From Saprospiraceae bacterium (lineage in GTDB: Bacteria > Bacteroidota > Bacteroidia > Chitinophagales > Saprospiraceae): a stretch of DNA of 64,000 nt. How positions within the stretch are numbered: the first letter of the stretch is position 1; the number at the start of each line of letters is the position of its first letter. Below, one piece after another: positions 1 through 9,440 of this stretch. Both the position numbers and the translations under genes were made by a program. The stretch is from positions 1-64,000 of the forward strand of contig JAIPBL010000017.1 in the NCBI GenBank assembly GCA_021739645.1. The letters run 5' to 3'. The notes below the pieces were generated by a model. That model ran no database searches. It was not told where the DNA came from and worked only from the letters and a program-made list of their open reading frames with translations.

Positions 1-377
1 CAAAACGCTTCGTGGCCGCCCATACTTCGACCTTCCTAACCTCGGACTTCATCTCACCTCCCACTCATGCACCCCGGCGCTCACACCGTCTTGGCACTGA
101 AGTTCAAGCCGCAACGCCGATGTCTTAACTGGTTCAAACTCCACTTCCGACCAGCCATCTTTCACCACCTTCCAACCAGTGCCCTTGTAATAGTTTCAGT
201 CCGGACAGTCATTAGTGGCTTAGATTTGAATTTGGGCTAGTAATTCAGCCGTGTTCAGTCCCTGTTTTGGGAACTATCGCCAAAAATTTAAGATTAAGGA
301 TTTAGCCGCTATCTTCGCAGCCTCAATTTTAAAATGTATTTACGGCATGCTAGTCGCCACTTTTTACTTGAAATTAA

Positions 378-2546
378 ATGGATAAATCGAAGAAATACTG
401 CGTCACCTCCGCCCTACCCTACGCCAATGGAGCGCTCCACCTTGGACACCTCGCAGGCGCTTACTTGCCCGCTGATATTTACGTCCGCTACCTGCGTGGC
501 CTCGGCTGCGATGTGATTTTCATCTGTGGCTCTGACGAGCATGGCGCCGCCATTACCATTCGGGCAAAGAAGGATGGCATCAGCCCGAGGGAAATCATCG
601 ATAAATACCATGCGCTCAATAAAGCCACTTTTGAGCAACTGGGTATCAGCTTCGACCACTACGACCGGACGAGTGCCCCACTCCACCACGAAACGGCACA
701 GGCTTTTTTTAAAAAACTGATTGACAAAGGTGGCGAGTTAGAGGAGCGCCTTTCGGAGCAATATTTTGACGAAGAATACCAGCAATTCCTCGCTGACCGG
801 TACATCATGGGCGAGTGCCCCAACTGCGCCAACCCCGAAGCCTACGGGGACCAATGCGAGCGCTGCGGCACGACGCTTTCGCCATTGGAATTGAAAAATC
901 CAAAATCCATGCTGAGTGGCGCAACGCCGATTTTGAAAGAAACCTCCCACTGGTACTTCCGCCTCGACAAACATGGCGACTGGCTGCGGGAATGGATAAA
1001 AACGGGCAAAGTGGATGGCCAGCAGCACCACGACCCGAAGGCTTGGAAAAACCATGTGGTTGGTCAATGCCTTTCTTGGCTCGATGATGGCGAGGGCCTA
1101 CAACCCCGCTCCATCACCCGTGACCTCGATTGGGGCATCCCCGTTCCGATGCCCGGAGCCGAGGGGAAAGTGCTTTACGTCTGGTTCGATGCACCGATCG
1201 GCTACATCTCCAGCACCAAACAGTGGGCCGCCGACAATGGCAAAAACTGGGAAGACTACTGGAAAGGCGACACGGACAAGCTCCAACTCGTCCATTTTAT
1301 CGGAAAGGACAATATCGTTTTCCACTGCATCGTGTTCCCCGCCATGCTCAAGGCGCACGGTGACTACGCACTCCCCGTAAACGTGCCAGCCAACCAATTC
1401 CTCAATTTCGAGGGACGGAAGTTCAGCAAGAGCAAGGGCTGGGGCATCGAACAGCATGAGTACCTGGAGGAGTTTGCCAACTTCCCAAACAAGGAGGACG
1501 CCCTGCGCTGGGCGCTCATCCGTAACCTGCCGGAGAACAAAGACGCCGACTTCAAATGGGACGAGTTCGTGGATTTTTATGACAAGGACTTGGCGGATAA
1601 GCTGGGGAATTTCATCAATCGGGTGATTACGCTCACGAATAGTTATTACGGGGGAGTTTTGCCCCTGCCCCCCAAAGGGGAACCATATCCGTCTATTCCG
1701 AGCGAGATTGTAAATCTTGTGGCTTCGATGTCAGCTGATATTGAAGCCTACAACCTGAAAGCCGCCGCCAGCACACTCGTCGAAATCGCTTCTTGGGGAA
1801 ACCAGTACCTGCAAGATACCGCACCCTGGGCCATTCGCAAGACTGACCCGGACTCGCCCGTAATTGCCGAGTGCATTTCAACAAGCTTGCAATTGGTGAA
1901 CTTACTGGCCGTGCTTTGCGAGCCGTTCATTCCTTTTACTTCTGTGAAAATCAGGCGCTTGCTCAACCTGCCGCCCGTACAAAATGGCGACTTGGAGGAG
2001 GTCATTGCGAAGCTAAAAAACGGCGAAGCCTTACTCCCCGCCGGCCATCAAATCGGCCAGCCCGAAATCCTCTTTGCCAAAATCAATGACCGGAACGACA
2101 AGAGCCGCCTCGAAATCATCGAGCGCCAAAAAGCGAAGCTGGAAGTCATTCTTGCAAATGAAACAGCGACCCAACCAATCACCCATCACCAATCACCAGT
2201 CACTTTCCCACCCATGAAAGAAGAAATCCAATACGACGACTTCGCCAAAATGGACATCCGCACGGCGACCATCACCGCTGCCGAGCGCATTCCGAAGGCG
2301 GACAAATTGCTGAAGCTCACCGTTGACCTCGGCTTCGAGCAGCGCACGGTGGTATCGGGCATTGCGGAGCAATTCACACCAGAAGAAGTCATCGGGCAAC
2401 GGGTGCTGTTGCTGGCTAATCTTGCTCCTCGAAAGCTGCGGGGTGTGGAGTCTCAGGGCATGATTCTGATGGCGGAAAATGCAGATGGGAAGTTGAGCTT
2501 TGTGCAGGCTGGGGAGGCGTTCGGGCCGGGGCTGGGTGTAAAGTAG
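378..2546 (+). CDS. metG: Methionyl-tRNA synthetase with C-terminal tRNA-binding (EMAP-like) domain
   Basis: YCVTSALPYANGALHLGHLAGAYLPADIYVR start, four-Cys zinc knuckle (CPNCANPEAYGDQCERCG), KFSKSKGWGI (KMSKS), C-terminal DFAKMDIRTATI...PRKLRGVESQGMILMAE tRNA-binding domain. Confidence 0.97.
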   Translation: MDKSKKYCVTSALPYANGALHLGHLAGAYLPADIYVRYLRGLGCDVIFICGSDEHGAAITIRAKKDGISPREIIDKYHALNKATFEQLGISFDHYDRTSAPLHHETAQAFFKKLIDKGGELEERLSEQYFDEEYQQFLADRYIMGECPNCANPEAYGDQCERCGTTLSPLELKNPKSMLSGATPILKETSHWYFRLDKHGDWLREWIKTGKVDGQQHHDPKAWKNHVVGQCLSWLDDGEGLQPRSITRDLDWGIPVPMPGAEGKVLYVWFDAPIGYISSTKQWAADNGKNWEDYWKGDTDKLQLVHFIGKDNIVFHCIVFPAMLKAHGDYALPVNVPANQFLNFEGRKFSKSKGWGIEQHEYLEEFANFPNKEDALRWALIRNLPENKDADFKWDEFVDFYDKDLADKLGNFINRVITLTNSYYGGVLPLPPKGEPYPSIPSEIVNLVASMSADIEAYNLKAAASTLVEIASWGNQYLQDTAPWAIRKTDPDSPVIAECISTSLQLVNLLAVLCEPFIPFTSVKIRRLLNLPPVQNGDLEEVIAKLKNGEALLPAGHQIGQPEILFAKINDRNDKSRLEIIERQKAKLEVILANETATQPITHHQSPVTFPPMKEEIQYDDFAKMDIRTATITAAERIPKADKLLKLTVDLGFEQRTVVSGIAEQFTPEEVIGQRVLLLANLAPRKLRGVESQGMILMAENADGKLSFVQAGEAFGPGLGVK

Positions 2547-2576
2547 GTTCAAATCATTTGCCAAAACAAATATTGA

Positions 2577-4397
2577 ATGAACAACAAGACTCGGCTGATA
2601 CTACTTGCCGCCACTTCCATCGCCACCCTCGCCGTTGGGTACAACATGTACAGCCTCTGGCAGGAGGAAACCCTTTGGGGGCATCGCCCACTCTTCTTTT
2701 TCGTACTGGCTTGGGCGAGCATCGTACTGCTGTTTTGGAAACGTTACACCCGCCACCCAAAGGGCCTGCGCTGGCTTGGCCTTAGTACCTTGAGTGGTGT
2801 ACTGCTGGCAGTCAGTTTTCCGCCATTCCCGACTACCATTTTGCTCTTCATTGCTTGGGTTCCACTGCTCATCGTTGAGTACGAAATCGCCAAAGAGCGG
2901 GCCGTGGAAAACCGTCAACCGTCAACCGTTAATCGTCAACCAAGACTCCTCCCATACGTTTACCACAGCTTCGTCCTTTGGAACATCCTAGTCACTTGGT
3001 GGGTCGGCAACACGGCTTTCATCGCTGGCATCGTGGCCATTTGGCTGAACTCTTGGTTCATGTTCGTGCCGTTCATCTTTTTTCATTGGACCAAAAAGTA
3101 CCTGCCCAAGACGGGCTATTTGTCCTTTGTCGTCTTTTGGATTTCGTTCGAATTCTTGCACCTGAACTGGGAAATTTCCTGGTCGTGGCTCACGCTGGGC
3201 AACGCCTTTGCGGAGTTTCCCCAAGCCGTGCAGTGGTACGAGTACACCGGCGTTTTTGGCGGGACGCTCTGGGTGTTGGCTGCCAACGTACTGACTTTTA
3301 AGCTGCTCAAAAAATGCGAATTCCGCATTTCTCCCAAACTTGTCTGGACGCAACATCGCTGGCCTCTGCTCCAAATCAAGCTGCTCGTGTTGGTGCCGAT
3401 TGCCATTTCTCTGGTTTGGTATTTCAATCAAAAAGACGTTGGGCGGGACGAGGAAGTGGTGGTGGTACAACCCAATTTTGAGCCGCACTACGAGAAATTT
3501 CGAATACCGAAACAGGAACAATTGAAGACCTTCCTGCGACTTTCCGAAGAAGCTATCACTGAAAAAACCCAATACCTCGTATGGCCGGAAACCAGCTTTG
3601 GTGCTGGGGAAACGGACGGGTTTGATTCTAACCCCACCATTCGATACGTCAATACTTTTTTGGAAAAATACCCCAAAGTAAAATTGGTGGTTGGTGTGGA
3701 CGCTTACAAGATTTTCAAGGACGGCGAGCAGCACACCAACCATACCCGTCGGGAAGAACGGGGCAACGAGGTCTTTTTCTGGGAAGCTTACAACGCCGCC
3801 ATCCAACTACAGGCCGGGGCAGACAGCATCCCGTTCTACATCAAATCCAAGCTTGTGCCGGGTGCCGAGATTCTGCCCTACCACAAATATTTGTTTTTCC
3901 TGAAACCCATCGTTGATAAACTGGATGGTTCCGTGGAGGGCCTCGGCAATCAACCAAACCGGGAAGCTTTTCCCAGCGAAAGCGGCAAGGTGGCTCCCTC
4001 TATTTGTTACGAAAGCGTCTTTGGCGACTACAACTGCGGTTATGTTCGAGCGGGAGCTGAAGCTACTTTCATCATGACCAACGACGGCTGGTGGGACAAT
4101 ACCGCTGGCCACAAACAGCACCTCGCCTTCGCACGTCTTCGGGCCATCGAGACCCGCCGAAGCATTGCCCGCTCCGCAAACACAGGCACTTCCTGCTTCA
4201 TTAACCAGCGGGGCGATGTGCAGCAGCCGACCGACTACGGCGTGGAAGCTGCCATTCTGCAGAACATCAAGTTCAACCGGGGTATTACTTTTTATGTCAA
4301 ATGGGGGGATATGATTGCGAGATTTGCGGTCTTGGTGACGGGGCTGCTGCTGTTGAACCTGTTGGTGCAAAAGCTGAAGCGACGGATGGCCAAGTAA
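2577..4397 (+). CDS. lnt: Apolipoprotein N-acyltransferase
   Basis: Multi-TM N-terminus followed by nitrilase-like domain (YLVWPETSFGAG, SICYESVFGDYN, FIMTNDGWWDNTAGHKQHLAFARLRAIETRRSIARSANTG). Confidence 0.93.
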   Translation: MNNKTRLILLAATSIATLAVGYNMYSLWQEETLWGHRPLFFFVLAWASIVLLFWKRYTRHPKGLRWLGLSTLSGVLLAVSFPPFPTTILLFIAWVPLLIVEYEIAKERAVENRQPSTVNRQPRLLPYVYHSFVLWNILVTWWVGNTAFIAGIVAIWLNSWFMFVPFIFFHWTKKYLPKTGYLSFVVFWISFEFLHLNWEISWSWLTLGNAFAEFPQAVQWYEYTGVFGGTLWVLAANVLTFKLLKKCEFRISPKLVWTQHRWPLLQIKLLVLVPIAISLVWYFNQKDVGRDEEVVVVQPNFEPHYEKFRIPKQEQLKTFLRLSEEAITEKTQYLVWPETSFGAGETDGFDSNPTIRYVNTFLEKYPKVKLVVGVDAYKIFKDGEQHTNHTRREERGNEVFFWEAYNAAIQLQAGADSIPFYIKSKLVPGAEILPYHKYLFFLKPIVDKLDGSVEGLGNQPNREAFPSESGKVAPSICYESVFGDYNCGYVRAGAEATFIMTNDGWWDNTAGHKQHLAFARLRAIETRRSIARSANTGTSCFINQRGDVQQPTDYGVEAAILQNIKFNRGITFYVKWGDMIARFAVLVTGLLLLNLLVQKLKRRMAK

Positions 4398-4568
4398 CAC
4401 GGTCTGCCAGACCGTGCTTCCGCACCTCACAAGCAAAGGCCGCTTGATTGGCAAACGGGAAAGCACGGACTGAAAAGTAACACGGTCTGCCAGACCGTGC
4501 TTCCACTCCTCACAAGCAACGACAGCTTTATTGGCATCGGGAAAGCACGGACTGGCAGTCCGTGTTAC
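4395..4568. repeat. Palindromic repeat element: two tandem ~83-bp units bounded by TAACACGG...CCGTGTTA
   Basis: TAACACGGTCTGCCAGACCGTGCTTCC...CGGGAAAGCACGGACTG is seen twice in tandem (from 4395 and from 4478) and ends with CACGGACTGGCAGTCCGTGTTAC. It runs from the lnt stop codon to the stop codon of the convergent gene. Confidence 0.85.
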
Positions 4569-7423
4569 AGGTAGTACGTTTCCTCCGCCGGTTTCAGCGC
4601 CCGCTTCATCCAAAGTGGACGGCGAAGGCCATCCGGCCCCGGTGCTGGCCTCGCCAATTTGAGCCAACGGCGATACACTTCCATTGACTTATTGGTGTCC
4701 ACGAAAATATCGCCGTACTGGTCGCCGGGCTGTATGTTCTCGATGCGCACCTTTTGGTGCCAGCAGTGCATCCCCGAAATTGGGTCGGGATGGACTGGGA
4801 AAGTGATGTTCTGGTGAACCCCTCCATCGCTCCAAAAGATACGGGAGGAGTCCTTGTCACCCGACTTGAACGGGGAGATACCCGCCAATTGCTTCATCTT
4901 CCAGCCGCCCTTGCCGTTGTCTTCGATGCTGACGGTGGCGGTCGCCCAACGGTTACCATTTGGGTCGTTCGGCCTGCGCCAGCGGCCAAGGTGGTGCGAG
5001 CAGGCAACGATGCCGGGCTTCATGCCCTCGGTCACCCAAACCTTGTCCACAAAATAGCCGATTTCAGTGTTGATACGGAGCAGGTCGCCCGTTTTTACCC
5101 CAAACTTGGCAGCATCAGATGGGTGCATCCAGAGCGGGTTGCGGTTGGCAATTTCATAAAGCCATTTCGCATTGCCGCTGCGAGAGTGGATGAGCGTCGG
5201 AAGACGGAAAGTCGGCACGAGCGGGAAATCGCCTTTGGAGCGGTCCATTTCGTCCTCATGGATATGGCTTTTGATGTACTGCGGAATGCTGTACTCCGGC
5301 CATTTCCAGTCCACCATCGTTTGGCTGAAAAATTCGTTTTTACCGCTCGGTGTCGGGAAGCCTTCGACAGGTTTGCCTTCGTGCATCACGCCCACCGTTT
5401 TTCCTTTTTTCAAAACACGGCCATCAGCGGCGACTTCCGTCCCATCCAATTCCTTCGTGTTGAGTGGCCGCTTGTTTACTTCGTAAACACTTTCTTCCAC
5501 CACGTAAGCGCCGTATTTCCGCATGTAATCGAGTGCTGACAAGCCCTCCTTGGCAGCCGTTTCGGGCAGGCCCTTTGTTTCTTCGAAAATATAGCGGTAA
5601 TATTCGTCCACCGTGATGCACTCGCCGGGGCGGTACGGCGACTCGAAATGCTTGCGGATACCGAGCGACCCATCGGGGTCAACCCGCCACGAAAGCTGAA
5701 TCCAGAATTCGTCTTCTTCCCAGACTTCGCCGGGGTTTACTTCGTAAGTAAACTGGAAATCTTTCCCGTCCCGTCGGGCTTTTTCCCGTAAAACAGGTTG
5801 CCGGAAGGCAATCCAAATGCCGCTGTGCGTCTCGTAACTGTTGAGGTCGTGGCGCTCGCTGGCAAGGCCCATCGGCAGCACGTAGTCAGCGAAATAGGCA
5901 GTTTCACTCCAAACCGGCGTGAGGGCGGCATGGAGGCCAAAGCATTTTTCGTCCTTGAAGGCATCCATCCAAACAAAGCCGTCGGGGTAGGTCCAAACGG
6001 GATTGAAGACCCGACTGAAATACACGTCCATGAAGCCTCGGCCTTCTTTGAGGAAGTGTGGCAACAGGAAGCTCATCTCAAAGTACGCAAGTGGGTATTC
6101 CTTCGGAAAATGGAGTTCGTTCCAGAATTTCTGTGCGGGTGGTGTGTCAAAAAAGTGCGGGTGGAACTTGTTCCAGGTGTTCGGCGAAGTGCCGCCTACC
6201 GTACCCACCGAACCGGTCAGTACATTGATGAAATGCAAGGTGCGGGCCACCGCCCAGCCGCCGAGATTACCGCTGCCAGCACTGCGCCAGTTGTGGGTGG
6301 AAAGCCGGGTGCCTGCCTCGCCGATGATGCGGGCGACTTCGAGCGTCTGGGCGACTTTGATGCCACATTCTTTTTCCGCAAATTCTGGCGTGTACTCGGC
6401 GTACACATTTATTAATGTTTCAATGAACGCCTCGAAGGTCTGCGGCTTGGTTGGATGCTCCGATTTCATGTAGGCATCCCAGTTCGTCCACTGCTCTAGG
6501 TAGGCACGGTTGTACCAGCCATTTTGCAGCAAAATACGGGCGACGGCCAGCAGCCAAGCCGCTTCCGTTCCGGGGAAGATGGGCAGCCATTCATCGGCCA
6601 TGCTGGCAGTGTTGCTCAGTCGTGGGTCAAGCACGATAAGCTTGGCGCCCTTCATCTTCGCCTCCATGATTCGTTGAGCGTGGGGATTGAAGTAATGCCC
6701 CGATTCAAGGTGCGCCGAGATGAGCAAAATGGCCTTGGCGTTTGCGTGGTCTGGAGATGGGCGGTCATGCCCGTACCAGATGGCGTAGCCAAAACGAGCA
6801 CCCGACGAGCAGATATTCGTGTGAGAATTATGACCGTCCACGCCCCAAGCTTTGAGTACCCGGTCCATGTAACCTTCGTGACCTGGCCGCCCAACGTGGT
6901 AAGCAATTTCGTTGTTCCGACCTTCAAGCAGCGCCTTGCGCATCCGTCCGGCAATATCGTCCAGCACAGAGTCCCAAGTGACCCGCTCCCATTGGCCACT
7001 GCCCCGCTCTCCTACCCGCTTCATCGGATAAAGCACCCGGTCTGGGTCGGTGATTTGGTTGATGGTGGCGGGGCCTTTGGCGCAGTTGCGGCCACGGCTG
7101 CCGGGGTGCCATGGATTTCCCTCGAACTTGCGCACCTCGTTCGTTTCCTTATCAATGTATGCCAAGAGGCCACAAGCACTCTCGCAGTTGAAGCAAGTCG
7201 TGGGAACGATTGAGTAGTTCTTCTTCTCCTTTTTAGGCCAAGTTTTGGCTTCGTACTCTGTCCAGTCGTTCCACTGTTCTGGCGGCGGGAACTTGGACAA
7301 GTCGCCCGGCTCGGTGAGACTTCCCACGGATGGAGCGTAATCCTCGTCCTTGTGCAGGTTTGGAATGAGGCCGATGCCTTCGGCCATTTTTTCGATGAAA
7401 CTTGGTTTGTGCTTGTAGCCCAT
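4565..7423 (-). CDS. Molybdopterin oxidoreductase, SoeA/polysulfide-reductase-like catalytic subunit (putative sulfite:quinone dehydrogenase alpha)
   Basis: N-terminal [4Fe-4S] motif CFNCESAC...NCAKG, HTNICSSGARFGY, Mo-bisMGD domains, no TAT signal; neighbouring ferredoxin/NrfD protein. The substrate assignment is inferred. Confidence 0.8.
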   Translation of the reverse strand: MGYKHKPSFIEKMAEGIGLIPNLHKDEDYAPSVGSLTEPGDLSKFPPPEQWNDWTEYEAKTWPKKEKKNYSIVPTTCFNCESACGLLAYIDKETNEVRKFEGNPWHPGSRGRNCAKGPATINQITDPDRVLYPMKRVGERGSGQWERVTWDSVLDDIAGRMRKALLEGRNNEIAYHVGRPGHEGYMDRVLKAWGVDGHNSHTNICSSGARFGYAIWYGHDRPSPDHANAKAILLISAHLESGHYFNPHAQRIMEAKMKGAKLIVLDPRLSNTASMADEWLPIFPGTEAAWLLAVARILLQNGWYNRAYLEQWTNWDAYMKSEHPTKPQTFEAFIETLINVYAEYTPEFAEKECGIKVAQTLEVARIIGEAGTRLSTHNWRSAGSGNLGGWAVARTLHFINVLTGSVGTVGGTSPNTWNKFHPHFFDTPPAQKFWNELHFPKEYPLAYFEMSFLLPHFLKEGRGFMDVYFSRVFNPVWTYPDGFVWMDAFKDEKCFGLHAALTPVWSETAYFADYVLPMGLASERHDLNSYETHSGIWIAFRQPVLREKARRDGKDFQFTYEVNPGEVWEEDEFWIQLSWRVDPDGSLGIRKHFESPYRPGECITVDEYYRYIFEETKGLPETAAKEGLSALDYMRKYGAYVVEESVYEVNKRPLNTKELDGTEVAADGRVLKKGKTVGVMHEGKPVEGFPTPSGKNEFFSQTMVDWKWPEYSIPQYIKSHIHEDEMDRSKGDFPLVPTFRLPTLIHSRSGNAKWLYEIANRNPLWMHPSDAAKFGVKTGDLLRINTEIGYFVDKVWVTEGMKPGIVACSHHLGRWRRPNDPNGNRWATATVSIEDNGKGGWKMKQLAGISPFKSGDKDSSRIFWSDGGVHQNITFPVHPDPISGMHCWHQKVRIENIQPGDQYGDIFVDTNKSMEVYRRWLKLARPAPGPDGLRRPLWMKRALKPAEETYYL

Positions 7424-7444
7424 ATTCGTGGTTTTGACTGGTTC

Positions 7445-8074
7445 TCAGCCTAGATTTAATCTTTTAAAACTGCAAAAAACAAACTCCTGCACCTTCTCGC
7501 TTGGCGTCAAGTGCTTGACGGTCAGGCATTTGAGTTTTTCAAAAAACTGTTGAAGGCGTTCCTTCATAGCAGATTCAGAGTATTGCTTAATTGGCAACCC
7601 GCTGCATTTTTCCGGGCCATTTTCAGAGAAAGTACCTAGCACGAGATAGCCTCCCGGAGCAATGGATTGCTGCACGGTTTTGATATAATGCTTGATGTCT
7701 TTTTCTTTGGTAAAAAAATGGAACGCTGCCCTATCGTGCCAGAAATCATATTTTTCTTTTGGCTTGAAAGCAGCCGCGTCACAAACCACCCATTTTACCA
7801 AAGAAGCCTTCTCACCAAGTCGAGCCTTTGCCCGCTCCAAAGCTTTCTCCGAAATATCAAGCACCGTCACGTTTTCAAATCCTTCGGCCAACAGGTGGTC
7901 AACCAGCAGACTGTCGCCACCGCCCACATCAATAATGCGAGCGGATTTGGGTAGCTCGTATTTGTGCAAAAAGTCCAAGGAAATGTCCGGCCTCGCTTGA
8001 TACCAAGAGGCCTCAGTCAGCTGCTTCGTCTGATAGACATTTTCCCAATGGGATTTTCGATTGAAATCTTCCAT
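7445..8074 (-). CDS. Class I SAM-dependent methyltransferase (thiopurine/tellurite-methyltransferase-like fold)
   Basis: HWENVYQTK...SWYQARPDISLDFL, SAM motif RIIDVGGGDSLLVDHLL, FDFWHDRAAFHF-type motif (YDFWHDRAAFHFFT). Confidence 0.8.
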   Translation of the reverse strand: MEDFNRKSHWENVYQTKQLTEASWYQARPDISLDFLHKYELPKSARIIDVGGGDSLLVDHLLAEGFENVTVLDISEKALERAKARLGEKASLVKWVVCDAAAFKPKEKYDFWHDRAAFHFFTKEKDIKHYIKTVQQSIAPGGYLVLGTFSENGPEKCSGLPIKQYSESAMKERLQQFFEKLKCLTVKHLTPSEKVQEFVFCSFKRLNLG

Positions 8075-8093
8075 GTTTCTTCACCAATTTTGA

Positions 8094-8112
8094 CACGGAC
8101 TGGCAGTCCGTA
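8094..8112. repeat. 19-nt palindrome CACGGACTGGCAGTCCGTA (one terminal mismatch)
   Basis: Same palindrome family as 4398-4416, 4481-4499, 4546-4564, 9322-9340 and 9441-9459. Confidence 0.85.
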
Positions 8113-9303
8113 TTACGCCCGACCACTCAAAATCCGGTTCCAGTACAACCAAGGCAGCACCTTCGTTTTCAGCATCCACATGCTCCAACGTTCCTTGCTC
8201 TGGTCAAATGGAAACGTCTCCATCGGGTTGTTGTCATAATCGAATTCAGCCAGCACTAACTTCCCGAATCCGGTGACCAACGGGCAAGAGCCGTAACCTG
8301 TGTATTTCGCATCGAGTTGGCCGCCATTTTTGACGTGCATCAGGTTTTGAACCAAAACTGGGGCTTGCTTTCTAACGGCTGCACCAGTTTTGGCGTTTGG
8401 CAAACTGGAAGCGTCTCCGCAACTGAAGATGTTCGGGTAGCGATTGTGCTGCGTTGTGAACTTGTCCACATCCACCCAACCAAACTCATTGTCAGGCATC
8501 GCAAGCGGTGAGTTTTTGATAAAATCCGGCGCACTCTGTGGTGGCGTCACGTGGATAAACTCGAAGGTTTCCTCCACTCGATTACCATTTTCATCCTCGA
8601 ACCAAGCCTTTTTGTTTGGGCCGTCCACTTCAACCAAGTTGTGCAAGAAGTGCGTCTGGATTTTATATCGGGCTATCACTTTATTCAGCGTGTCGGCGTA
8701 TTTTTTTACTCCGAAAATGATGCTACCACCAGAGTAGAAATGAATGTTCGATTTTGGCTGAAGGCCGTTTTTGAGAATATAGTCTCCAGCGAGGTACATG
8801 ATTTTTTGCGGAGCACCGCCGCATTTGATTGGAGTGTTGGGGTTGGTGAAAATGGCGTTCCCACCCTTGAAATTGCGGAGCAATTCCCAGGTGTAGGTGG
8901 CATATTCCACGAGATAGTTGGAAGTGACGCCATTTTTTCCAAGGGTTTCTTTCAATCCTTTCACCATGTGCCAATCGAGTTGGATGCCGGGCACTACCAC
9001 CATATAGTCGTAGGTATGCTTGTCGCCGCTTTTGCAGGTAACTTGGTTTTGTTCCGGTTGGAAGGTGGCAACTGCATCTTTAATCCAAGTTGTGCCTTTT
9101 GGAATAAAGTCTTTTTCGTTTTTGATGGTGTCATTTACATCAAAAATTCCAGCACCTACCAGTGTCCAAGCAGGCTGGTAGTAGTGCTTTTCAGAGGGTT
9201 CGACAATACCGATTTTCAGCGAACTGTCCTTGTGGAGCAGTTGCGAAGCGATGGACAGCCCTGCGTTACCGCCACCGATGATAAGAATTTGATGATGTGC
9301 CAT
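8113..9303 (-). CDS. sqr: Sulfide:quinone oxidoreductase-like FAD/NAD(P) oxidoreductase
   Basis: MAHHQILIIGGGNAGLSIASQLL FAD-binding start, YYQPAWTLVGAG, PIKCGGAPQKIMYL (redox Cys), IFSCGDASSLPNAKTGAAVRKQAPV. The ORF-track start at 9324 is a GTG inside the repeat; the ATG at 9303 is preferred. Confidence 0.88.
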   Translation of the reverse strand: MAHHQILIIGGGNAGLSIASQLLHKDSSLKIGIVEPSEKHYYQPAWTLVGAGIFDVNDTIKNEKDFIPKGTTWIKDAVATFQPEQNQVTCKSGDKHTYDYMVVVPGIQLDWHMVKGLKETLGKNGVTSNYLVEYATYTWELLRNFKGGNAIFTNPNTPIKCGGAPQKIMYLAGDYILKNGLQPKSNIHFYSGGSIIFGVKKYADTLNKVIARYKIQTHFLHNLVEVDGPNKKAWFEDENGNRVEETFEFIHVTPPQSAPDFIKNSPLAMPDNEFGWVDVDKFTTQHNRYPNIFSCGDASSLPNAKTGAAVRKQAPVLVQNLMHVKNGGQLDAKYTGYGSCPLVTGFGKLVLAEFDYDNNPMETFPFDQSKERWSMWMLKTKVLPWLYWNRILSGRA

Positions 9304-9321
9304 GATTGCGTTGTTTTGCAA

Positions 9322-9340
9322 CACGGTCTGCCAGACCGTG
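9322..9340. repeat. 19-nt palindrome CACGGTCTGCCAGACCGTG
   Basis: Perfect 9-bp arms around a central C; lies just upstream of the SQR-like start codon. Confidence 0.88.
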
Positions 9341-9440
9341 CGTTTATGCTTCCCAATTTCCAGTTTTTAATTCGCTGTAAAATGTGGAAAAAAAAAGTTG
9401 TTAGCATTTCAAATCCCTCCCCATTTGGGAGGAGTGAAAG

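Noticed and set aside
1-377. Left-edge sequence before metG
   Set aside because: No supported ORF, RNA gene or clear promoter; could be the decayed end of a gene outside the window, but I cannot support a call.
2988-4667. Long minus-strand ORFs (2988-3806, 3807-4667) opposite lnt
   Set aside because: They lie antisense to conserved lnt domains. Part of the second is simply translation of the palindromic repeat (KHGLADRVT, GSTVWQTV).
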